This document shows, piece by piece, positions 38,601 to 48,901 of a stretch of DNA of 64,000 nt. How positions within the stretch are numbered: the stretch's first letter is position 1; each line of letters begins with the position of its first letter. The notes under the pieces are model-generated. The model did no database searches. It was not told the origin of the DNA and saw only the letters and a program-made list of their open reading frames with translations. The position numbers were made by a program, and so were the translations under genes. The DNA comes from Cerioporus squamosus (taxonomy: Eukaryota > Basidiomycota > Agaricomycetes > Polyporales > Polyporaceae), in contig JABYQS010000001.1 of the NCBI GenBank assembly GCA_022592435.1, positions 558,001 through 622,000 on the forward strand, written 5' to 3'.

Positions 38601-39858
38601 GCAACGCCAAGGGGAAGGACGTCGCGCTCGTGTTTATCACGGCCGACAGTGGGGAGGCGCAGTACACGGTCGAGGGCAACCAGGGCGACCGAAACAACCT
38701 CCAAGCGTGGCATAGCGGCGTACGTCTCGCTCTCGGGCCTCGTGCGTGAGAGGAACTCTGATTTGTCTCTACCTCATGGTCAGGATGCCATGGTCGAGAA
38801 GGTGGCCAGTGTGAACAACAACACGGTCGTCATCGTGAACAGTGTTGGGCCGATTATCATGGACGCTTGGATTGAAAACCCCAATGGTGCGCCTTACCTC
38901 TCTCTCTCCTGTCCGTCTACCCCCCGAGCCTCATGTATACGATGCAGTCACCGCTGTCGTAAGCTCATGTCATGCGTAAGAACTTCTCCTGCTTGGTGCT
39001 GAACATGTATTGGTAGATTTGGGCCGGACTTCCTGGCCAGGAAGCAGGAAACGCGATCACCGACGTCCTGTACGGCGACGTTAACCCGAGGTGCGCAGTA
39101 CTGTTCTCACGTACCAACCATGCATGTTGACAAGACCTCTTGCAGCGGCAAGCTTCCGTTCACGATCGCGAAGAACGAGACAGACTACTCCGCCCGAGTA
39201 ACTTACACCGGTTCAGGCGTTGTGCAGATCCCCTACTCGGAGGGCATCTTCATCGACTACCGCCACTTCGACGCTGTAAGTTACACACTCCTTGCGTGAA
39301 GTGTTATCGACAGCTTGACGAATGACTGATGACTCGTCTCGTAGAACAACATCGAGCCCCGCTTCGAGTTCGGCTTTGGCTTGTCCTACACCACGTTCTC
39401 GTACTCCGACCTGACCATTAGCGGCTCGACCGCCGGTGGAGAGCGCCAAGCCCTTGGTCCCGGTTCTTCGCTGGATCCCTGGCTTCACGACCCTGTAGTC
39501 AACGTATCCTTCACCGTCACCAACACAGGTTCCAAAGCAGGCACCGAAGTGAGTCCTCGACACGCTCCTGTGCGCGTACTGGTGTGCTTGTTGCTGATGT
39601 CAACGCGACTCCCAGGTCGTGCAACTGTACACGTCTCCGCCGGCCTCCGCGAATCAAGCACCATACAACCTGAAGGGCTTCGATGCCGTCTGGCTGAACC
39701 CCGGCGAGTCCAACACCGTCACCCTCTCGCTCTCCCGCTACGACTTTTCCTTCTGGGACGTGATCTCGCAGAGTTGGCAGGTTGCCACTGGAAAAACCGG
39801 TATCTCCGTCGGTGCGAGCAGCAGGGATCTGAAGCTGAAGGGCACCATCACGAACTAG
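35695..39858 (+). CDS. GH3 beta-glucosidase, secreted, with degenerate CBM1 and a one-base frameshift
   Basis: Highly intron-rich gene (about twenty exons). ATG at 35695 gives a signal peptide (MALFALVPAVVALAYALALG). The first exons encode four Cys spaced 10, 5 and 8 residues apart, like a fungal CBM1 but without its aromatic residues, then an STSTAKTGTAT linker. The GH3 catalytic region follows: GLCLQDSPVGVRYVDHNSVFPAGINAAATWNR (quoted blocks GLCLQDSPVGV and FPAGINAAATWNR), GKGINVALGPMMNLMR, GRNWEG, ACAKHLINNEQEH, and YVMSDWYATHS with the nucleophile Asp. Next are the alpha/beta sandwich (SAVLLKNSGSVLPL, VIWAGLPGQEAGNAITDVLYG) and a fibronectin-III-like C-terminal domain, ending at the TAG 39856-39858. 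Exon 36610-36676 is out of frame by one base after CTCCTC (36628). Every other junction is in frame, so this is either a sequencing error or a recent null allele. The family releases glucose from cello-oligosaccharides. Confidence 0.88.
37298..37303 (+). other. 6-nt micro-exon of the GH3 gene
   Basis: Bases ATCAGA lie between an AG acceptor at 37296-37297 and a GTAGGT donor at 37304. Including it joins VMCSY to INGTFACENDK as CSYNQINGTFACEN, matching the GH3 consensus in frame. Without it the frame breaks. Confidence 0.75.
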
Positions 39859-40187
39859 TTCTCGGATCTCATTATTGAGCCTTGCCGCCTGAACTGAACT
39901 GACTGAATGGACTTGTTCAACTCATCCTTACGATACGTACCCTCCTTTCTCGTAGTGAAGCTGTCGCAGTACCCCTGTACGAACACTCGTTCTGCATACG
40001 CTCTTTCTCGGAACTTAAGGGAATCGTGCAGTGGAAGAAGCAAAGACCGGGTGGATACATGATAGAAAGCGATGAGCACAACCAGTCAGAACAAACGTCG
40101 ATATTAGAGCCAGTCCGCAGTCCGTCCACGAGTAAGCTGTGCACACCAGTCCGCAAAACGAAGACACCAACTTCCCGCCTCGCCGCA
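39859..40187. other. Convergent intergenic region GH3 / LIM protein
   Basis: 329 bp between converging stops. Nothing recognised. Confidence 0.6.
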
Positions 40188-43100
40188 TCATATCATCTCT
40201 TTACTCTTCCCGCCGGTGAGTTGCCTGACTAGAAACATACCGCGACCCTCGCCCCCCTCGCTCTTCGTACGTGCCGCATAGCCGATGGCAGACTTCGGGC
40301 GTGGGTACCGGGACGCTCCCGGCCGGGGACCATCGTACAGCTTGGTTGGACTTGATGTCAACTGGCGCGTGGGACTGAGACCACCACCAGTGAGCTGCCT
40401 CATAAGAGCAGGATCAGAGCCTCCCGTAAGCCCGGTGAACTGGCGAGCGAGCGTTGTGGACCCTGTGTACTGTGGCGCGACACCACCCAACACGCTCTTG
40501 TTGCCTGTGTACGTCGGCACCAGGGGCGTATTGCGCGTCGGCGAGGGCGAGCCGCGACGAGTTAGGGGTATGATGAGCTGCGCGGAGGAATCATCAGCAT
40601 TCATGTCGCACACAAAGTGCATGTTGTGTCACTCACCAGACACTCTCGACACCAAACGCCACCATCCTTGTCTGTCTTGGCGGCACTATCGAGCTTCTTC
40701 CCGCATCCAGGCTTGCCGTCCTCCTTCCTACGCCCCTTGGCCTCCTTCCCACCACAGATGAGGCACGTCGCGTGCCACCGCGAGCCCTGCGGACCAGGAA
40801 CGACACCGCGTTCCATCGGCGAGACGGATTTGTGACAACCGGGACATGCAGAAGAGCTGCCGAAACGCGCTTGCGGGAAGACGAACGACTGTTGCGTAGG
40901 GGGTGCGGTCTTCGGCGGAGGCTCATACCGACTGGAACTGGTATGGTACGTCGCAGTGGCCGTCTTGGGTGGTGCTTGTGCTTGTGACTGAGATGCGGGT
41001 GCAGACCTTGGTATCTGGAGGGGGTATGTACGAACAACCGTCTTCTCGGGCGGTGCGCACTAGGGTAACATGATGAGAATACGTGCTTCCAAAGGCTGCA
41101 GAAGATGAGCACGCACCTCAACATGACATGCTCCAGTCGGACCTCGGACGAACACTGCCCGTCCGCCGTCCTTATCCTCAAATAGACGATCGCACACTGT
41201 GCACCGGAAGCACGATGTATGATATGTCTTCGGTGGAACACCACTGCTCGATGGATGCTCTGGAACAGTTACAAACTTACCGCCGTCATTCCGACTGAAC
41301 AGCGGCAGTTTACACCTCGCGCAGCGCGAGTCCGGAGGCAGGGGCGCAGGAATCGAAATCTCATGGGGGAGGGTGCGCGACTTCGGTGTCGGAGTAGTCG
41401 CAGCCGACTTCACTGGGCTGATGGCACTGCCTGTGTATTGAGAGGCGACCGCTTTCTCAGCTTCTGCACGCCCGCGCCGGGACGGAGGGCTAAGTGACGG
41501 TGGGGTGGATGGTCCACTCGATTGTGTTGCAACGTCAGAGAAATCGGCAGCAAGATCAGGAGTGGGTGGGATTGACAAGCTGTAGTCTGTAGCAAGGGAG
41601 GTGCCGGACACGCTCTTGCGCAGACTGATTCCAAGACCAACGCGCCCATCCTCCGGTGAGACGAGATCGCGTATTGGGCGTGGAATACGCGACATCGGGC
41701 CGTTGCCTGTGGATTGGGAAGAGATGCTGCTCATGGACACGTCCGAGCTTAAGTCGATGAGGTCGCCGGTAGGCACCTTGGGGAAGGCACCCAGTAGGGA
41801 TTCGACCTCCGCATCGCCTGTACGATCGCGTCTGAGAGTGTAGTCGGTCCCTCCAGTGATGTCGCTCTGAACAAAGCTGGTATCCCCCGTGGTGTCGCGC
41901 CTGGCATAATTCGAGTTTCCAGTAGCATCGCGACGAACGCGTGCGGTGTCCCCTGTAGCATCGCGTTGCGCGGAATCGGTGTTGCCCGTTGTGTTCCGGC
42001 GGACATAGTCAGTGCCGCCGGTATTGTCCCTACGCACCACACGAAGGGGCTGCGTGCCTGGTGACGAGTATACCTGACTACTTGACGAATGGTCATCGAA
42101 AGCAGACGATGACATCGCGCAACTGGAGCGCGGCCGTGACCGCGAGCGACGTTCCCGGCGGGTCGGAGTGGTCGTCGCGGAGGACATGGCAGACTGGCCA
42201 GGCGCAGAGGGAGGCCCTGGGGAGGCCTGTCGGAGGAAACGCTGCTTCATTTCTTCGACAGCATCCGCGGTAGGTTGCCTTGCTATAGGGCTGTTATAGC
42301 GAGGACTGCCAGTTCCCGTCAACTTGGCAGAGATGGGAGTGCCCTCATTTCCATCCAAGTCAGGGGACCGTAGTCTGTTGAACGTGCGACGGGAGACAGG
42401 ACTACCATCTCCAAGTTCCGGACTTTGGTATCTGGACAGGGCGTCACGTACAGATGGGCTGTTTGCGCTAGCTGCGGAGTTCGCCCTCGCCCTCGCAGCG
42501 AGACGCTCTGCCGTGGGGCTCCCGTCTCCAGCGAGGATACTAGAGTAGCGTTTCGACACAGGGCTCTGAGTGTTCGGAGGGGATGTTGGTACCGTAGAGG
42601 GACTGGACGCGTGGTTGAGGAACCTCCCTCCCCGACTCTCCGTCGCCGGGGTACTTTCACGACTCTTGATCCCTAGCCTCAACTCAAGCTCCTCCAACGC
42701 AGGACTGCCCTCGCGACTCTTGCTAGTGCGCTTCAGTCCACCAAGGTTGCTACGCTCTTCATAAGGCTCCGGTTGTCTGTTCTTGCGAGGAGTAGTGCCC
42801 GATGGTCGTTTGAGACACGTCTCAAAGCAATCCGCGCAGCTTGGCCGACCCAGCAGATCAACCATGGGGTGATCGCCGATATTCTTGAAGCAGCCTTCGC
42901 AGCAGAAGCAGCGCTTGTGCCAGACTTTTCCACTGTTCTCCACGAAACCTCCTTCGCTCTTCAGGATCAGGACAGCTTTACCGCAGGACGGACAGTCACC
43001 CTTGGAACCGCCGTTGGTGGTGAAGCAAGTGCGGCAAAGGAATCGGGTCCCGGAGCCGACATCTTCAATCGGAAGACCGGGACGAATGGACGTAGGGTCG

Positions 43101-43684
43101 GGGTATATGGTGGCATCGGGAGGGAAGGGCGCCGAACAGAGAGCGCAGATGAAGGTAGAGAGGGTTTCCTTGGGTTGTAGTACAGAGCCGTATACCTTGG
43201 CGAGCCTCGAGCCGCCGTTCAGATTGGGCAGAATACCCTCTTCCGAGTTGCCTTCGGAGGGGACACTGTCGTCGTAAGATGTAGAATGTTTGAGGGGCGA
43301 GGGAGGTCGGGGAACAGACGTGGACGATACGATATGGTCGGAAACTCGTTTGTCAATGGATACGGAGATGGGTTTCTGAGTCGTTGGTCGGGGAAAGCGC
43401 TTGTTTGGAGATCCGGACGATGAAGCGTTCGTGTTGGCATCCTGCCCGGTGAACGTCCTCTGCACGGACTTCGAAGGAGATTTGTCGCGAGTCACGTAAG
43501 TCTTGGACCAGGGGTCTTGAGATTGCTGACCATCATTCTGGTTCCACTTTACAACAGGTGCTGTACACATCTTCAGAGCTTTGGCGGCAGCATGGCCGAC
43601 TGTCAAGGACTCACCAACAGATGTGCCACCACATTTACATCGGGGACCAACTACAATGTCCCCGCATCGTCTGCAGAATCCCAT
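40188..43684 (-). CDS. Multi-LIM-domain protein (paxillin-like family)
   Basis: Four exons; ATG at 43684-43682 begins MGFCRRCGDIVVGPRCKCGG, a four-Cys cluster. A first zinc module (FICALCSAPF then RFLCRTCF) and a LIM domain (CPSCGKAVL, VWHKRCFCCEGC, PSCADCF) follow. A long Ser/Pro-rich linker contains an 11-residue repeat. A second LIM domain (CARCKLPLF, TYHTSCFRCTVC) is completed across an intron by CHVE|CAPPEKT, and a third (CPGCHKSVSP, RWHATCLICGG, GVWCRECL) lies in the third exon. The last exon has repeated RQ(L/F)TG motifs and ends GKSKEMI. LIM zinc fingers mediate protein binding; fungal Pxl1/Lrg1-type proteins act at the actomyosin ring or polarity sites through Rho. No RhoGAP domain is visible, so a scaffold role is more likely. 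Confidence 0.85.
41785..42050 (-). repeat. 11-residue (33-bp) tandem repeat in the LIM protein
   Basis: Seven consecutive units with consensus RRDxTGxTxxx, for example RRDNTGGTDYV, QRDATGDTARV and RRDTTGDTSFV; one unit is 12 residues. The DNA period is 33 bp with diverged copies. The period allows in-frame gain or loss. Boundaries are approximate. Confidence 0.8.
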
Positions 43685-44036
43685 GAGTACTTGTACAGGT
43701 TGATGATCTTGAAAGCGGGAGGAAAGCGAGAAAGCAGGATAAGAAGAAGGTAGCGCACAGAGTCGTTCAAGTCGTGGAAGCAGCGAGCGTAACAACGTCC
43801 GAACAGGCAACTGCTTTCGAACCAAACCGCGTCGCGATCACGTGGCAGCCACGCTACGCGCGTCGCGTTCCGATCACACAAGCTTAAGGTCACCGCGACG
43901 ATGCAGGCCGACTCGGATGGATATATGCTTCAGACTACAGTAATTCATGCATTAGAGTTGAGAAATAACGTCGATGGGCTCAATTGACGTTCTCCGCCTC
44001 GTGAGACAGTACGTCCGAGCGAGGACCCTCTCATGA
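43685..44036. other. Intergenic region upstream of LIM gene
   Basis: 352 bp between tandem minus-strand genes. CACGTG occurs near 43840, about 155 nt upstream of the LIM ATG. No gene seen. Confidence 0.5.
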
Positions 44037-47000
44037 TTACCACGACACCTTGGCCAGGAGACTCCCCGGGTACTGCCTCACTATCACCTTCCGTATTTCA
44101 TCCAATCTGAGTAAATCATGTGTCAGTGCTGGAAAAGACGAGAGAAGTCCCGGAATACTCACATGAGAAGACCGAGTCCGAACGTAATAGGTATGAAAAA
44201 GAATTCAACGGGGATTTGCCTCGTCAAGAACACCTTCTGGCTGTAATGTGCAAGTTAGTGCCAACGTGGTTGGTACGGTACATGATAGAGAATACATACA
44301 ACCACGGTACGTAATGGAAGAATATTCCGATACACAGAGCCAACGCTGCAGCAGCGAATATGGATGGGTTGGAAAAGGGTGTATGTTGGACTATGCTGAG
44401 CTTCCGTCCGCGAGTTGCAAACAAGTTGCTGAAGGGTGCCTTGAGTTCTTGTGAATGGATCAAGGAGTAGGGTGCTTACCCCCACTGCATGAGGACCAGT
44501 GTGAAGAAGTAGACGCTCTGCGCCCTGTAGAGCAGTTCGTTGTCGAGACCCGGCCAGTTCCCGAAACCGAGCACCAGGTTTGAGAAGGGAACGCCGCTAC
44601 GTTGCAGATACCAGAAGGACCTACGCGGGCACCACCACATGTAACGTCCGTTAGCCCATGAGTCTGCCTGAGAGGAGGGAAAACATACATTGACATTGCA
44701 CAAAGCGACTCCAGCACGCCCAGGAATCCGTAGGCTTGCAAGAGCAACTTCCAGTCTGCCAGTCGTTCAGTTTTGACGTTACGGGGCGGTCGTGCCAAGA
44801 GGCCGCTCTCCGGCTTTTCCAAGCAAAGACTCAGAGCCGGAATCACATCCGTCTGCCACAAAGTGAGCAATCAGATCGCTCGCCAGATAACTGTTTGATG
44901 TGTACATACAGCGACACATATCAGGATCATCCTGCAGGGGAGATGAGCCGCGAACGTTGTATACAGATAGCAACACGCACTGGATGTTGCTCAGCATTTG
45001 CGGAACGCCAATGAGGATGTTGAGCAGGATGGGCATGAGCTCTGAGAAACTGTCATATGGTTCAGCGGTTGGGACCTGCCGCTTGACATCGTAGTAGTCA
45101 GTCTCACCTGCCAGCAGGCAACAAGTAGAGCACCGTCTTCTTCAGATTGTCGAACACGAGCCGTCCTGCAGCAACTAGTTAAATCCAATCGTGATACACA
45201 CATCTATTGTACTCACCATACTCCAACGCGACGACGATAGCAGAGAAGTCGTCCAATAAAACCATGTCTGCTGCTTCCCGGGCCACATCCGAGCCCTCTC
45301 CCATTGCAATACCACCTGACAGGGGATCCACATTTATCCCACGTCGCGAAGGCAGTGGTGGAGAGGCACTTACAGTCAGCCGCCTTCAACGATGGGGCAT
45401 CGTTCGCGCCATCGCCAGTCATGGCCACGACGCACTGTCTCCGCTTGAACTCGTGGACAATACGAAGCTTCTGCTCCGGCGTAGTGCGAGCGAACACAAT
45501 TTCCTCGTACTGGCATAGTTGCTCGACTTGCATCGGGTTCAGACGATCGAGCTCAGAGCCGGTCAGCACGAGACTCTGCCTCGGGCAATCCTCTACGTGC
45601 TTGGACGCCAGCTCTTCCTTCGATGCAAGGTCCGTGAAGCGATGTATGCGGTCGACGTTCGTGATGATGCCCGCTTGCGCAGCGATCGCAACCGACGTTG
45701 TGGGATGATCTCCTGCCAAAGTAACGCTTAGTGAGCATAGCCCAATTGTTCAAGGGTGCGACATACCAGTCACCACGAAGAAACGAATCCCAGCGCCTCT
45801 ACAAGTCTTCACTACGTCGGGAATGCTCGGCTTCAGCGGATCGATGAGCCCAACGAGACCAACGATGATGAGGTCGTCCCGCAGCTGTTCGATGACATCC
45901 GCGAATTCCTCTGCCTGGGGATCATATTCCTTCGGCAACTCCTCATCGCGGACGACGCGGCGCGCCAGAAGCAGCACCCTCTGACCGTCTCGCGACCATT
46001 GCTCCTGTATTGCTGAGATCCGCTCAAGCACAATGGGCGTAAGGGGGATAGGATTACCACCGGCAGGATCGAGAACGAACTTGCAGCGAGGCATGAGGAC
46101 TTCGGGTGCGCCCTTCACAACCAGCAAGTAATCAGAAGACGCAAAGTCGTCCCAAGGAGCGATAGGCGCGTCAGCCTTCGAAGCTGCAGACTTGCACAAC
46201 TTGAGCATGTATTTGTTCTATTGCATTCCCGGGTTGGTGAAGGGCTCACGGAATATCGAGTATCAAAGGTACCCACCTTGGAGTTGAAGTTAATCTTGAA
46301 GATCTCTGGCCAGTTACTTCGTATTAATGTTGCGGACAGCACACTATCCGAGAAGCTCAAGATAGCAGAATCTGTGATGATACAATTGAGCACTAACTTC
46401 AGCTGAGCCAGTTTTATTGCAGACACTGACGTACCTGTCGCGTCTCCCACAATTGACTTCTCTGACCCCTGCTCCTGATCCGTTCCAAAGACTGCGGCGT
46501 TGCAAAGCCCTCCTACTGTAGCCAATTGGGCAAGATTCGACGCAACTTCCGGTGTGGCATCGGTGAACATAGATCCGAACGTTGAGGACTCGAAGACCAT
46601 ATCGTCGACAGCCACGTTAACGACGTGCATCTTGTTTTGGGTGAGGGTCCCAGTCTTGTCCTAGATCCAACACATGTGGTAAGCAGCGAACGGATATATC
46701 TCAAGGCAGACTTACAGAACACAAGACATTCACCGAGCCGAGAGTTTCGACAATCGAGAGTGACCTGCGCGGTGATGAGCATGACGCAGCAGCATAAACA
46801 CGGCGTGCACGTACTTGCAGAGCACCTTGTGTCTGCTGAGCGTGTGTGCAACTTTCGCTAGTGATAGCGTGACCGCGACAGGTCTTCGTGCTAGCCGTAA
46901 GCAAGGGCATCTGACGCAGAACGCGGTACTCACAGCCCTTCCGGGATGAATGCCACTGATATAACCAATGGTAAGTTTTAGATGCGGCGCCGCCGTGAAC

Positions 47001-48466
47001 TGTAGCGCTCACCCATGACCGAAACTATATCGATGAGCAGTCCTGAAACGTTGATGTAGGACGGATATGATCGACGCAGCCTGCATACGCACGGGCGTCA
47101 TCAACACGTAGTAGACCATGGCCGCAAGGAACAACTCACCATGCCGCCCATAAGATGACGATCAAGACAGCGACCGCAGTGGCGAGGCTAGCGATGATAA
47201 CGACGAAGTACAGAATCTCGCGTTGCAGAGTTGTCATTCGGGTAGCCTCCATGGACGAGAGCTTCGCGATACGTCCACTGTGAAAGACAATTATAAGCGA
47301 GGTGAAGAGGGCATGATGGTGTGTCCTGACAATACTGTGCTGTCCCCCGTTTGGATGACGAGACCCATGCCCGAGCTGCTCACGCAATGCGTGCCTTGCA
47401 AGGCAATGTTCTTGGTCTGCATCGGAGGGTCAGTAAGTTGCCCACCAGCCATGTGAGACTCTCGTTCCACCAACCTCCAGGAAGTTCTTGTCCGTCATAT
47501 CGACTCTGCCCGCGACAGGCTCGCTCTGGATTCCATGTAGAGTCAGAGAAGCAAGGGTCGAATAGGATACTACCTACCTCTCCAGTGAGTATGCTGCGGT
47601 CGAACCGGAGGTCACCGCTGACTTGAATGAGTCGCAGATCGGCAGGGACCTTCTCTCCCAAGCTGACATAGATCAAGTCGCCATTGACCAATTCCGACGC
47701 TGGCATCGTGACTTGATTCCCATCCCTCAACACCAACACGTCGGCCGGGAGCATGCCTTTGATGGACGACATGACTCTTGAAGTCGAGAAGTCTTGCCAT
47801 GCATTGAAGGCGGCCTGCAGACATAGAACGATCAAAAGCACGACCGCCAACGCCAAGTTCGAAGCCTGTGGGTTCGGCTCGCCAAGCGGCTTCCTATCGT
47901 TGTGCGGGAAGACATATAAGAGGGCATGTAGTGCGAGGGCTTATGCAGACGTACCAAGCCACGAAGCACACTATACTGGCCGCGAGCAAGAGGCTCCCGA
48001 AGCCTCCAAGAACCCACTCGAGCACTTTCCTGAGCATATTGCTCTTGGGAGGCGAGATAGCATTCTTGCCGTACGTCTGAAGCCGGCGCTGAGCCTGACT
48101 AGTGTCAAGGCCGGTCTGCGGGGATACGGTGAGACGCTGGAGAGCTTCGTCGACAGTGATAGTATGCCAATCGAGCTCGACCAGTTCTGTGACGTCGAGA
48201 TAAGCCCTGTCTATCACAGGAACAGTGGCGTACGTACCCTTCACAGTGATCTTGCGGGGCACAATAGCATCGCCATCTACGGGTGATGTACGTGTCTCGA
48301 CATGAACGCTGAGCGTACGGAACTCGGATGGGAAGCGAGCAGCCATCTCGATGCTGGGGTGGCGCGACGGCGAGTTTCCCTGCTCCTCTATGGTTACATG
48401 TCGAGGAAAGCGAGTAAGCTTCGCCGCTTGGGCTTCGAAGTCGAATGCAGCAGCTGAAGGAGACAT
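44037..48466 (-). CDS. P-type cation ATPase, Na,K-ATPase alpha-like (P2C class)
   Basis: Roughly fifteen exons. ATG at 48466-48464 (MSPSAAAFDF) opens an N-terminal cation-ATPase domain with LDWHTITVDEALQRL. Then come two helices, the actuator domain (GEKVPADLRLI and SILTGE), the TM4 motif IPEGLPVAVTLSLAKVA, the phosphorylation site CSDKTGTLTQN near 46650-46730, the nucleotide-binding VVKGAPEVL, TGDHPTTSVAIA and the hinge MTGDGANDAPSLKAAD near 45390-45430. Six C-terminal helices end with DEIRKVIVRQYPGSLLAKVSW. That last segment closely resembles the cytosolic C-terminus of animal Na,K-ATPase alpha, and MSPS...ITVDEALQRL fits the same class. P2C pumps exchange Na+ for K+ or H+; which ion moves here cannot be told, and no beta subunit gene is in the window. 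Confidence 0.88.
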
Positions 48467-48901
48467 TGACGGGCAGCAGAGCACCTCTCCATGCTCACCC
48501 TCGAATTTATATTAGGGACACTAACGCCAAGGTGTGAGGGGTATCGATATGACAAGTCTGCGAGATTGCACGGGATTCAGCGAGGAGATGTGAGCTTTTT
48601 GGCCATTGGACGCACCTCAGCAGTAGGCGCTGCGCGGGTTGGGCCATTGGACAGACGACTGTCGAACCTGTGTACATACCAAATCTGGCGCGGCTGTGGA
48701 CGCGCAGTTACGAAACACCCACTTCGATAGAAAACTGCAGACTGATGCATATATGACCCAGACTATTCATGGAATGACATCAAATGTGAGCAATGATGAG
48801 ATAGGGGAGCGAACGGATCCAGCAGAACACCGTTCCGGAAAGCGGAGGCTGGGTAGGAGCACCGGCACGGTCAATCAGATGTGCAACCCTGCTGCAAACA
48901 G
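48467..48901. other. Intergenic region upstream of P-type ATPase
   Basis: 435 bp between tandem minus-strand genes. No motif or gene recognised. Confidence 0.5.
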
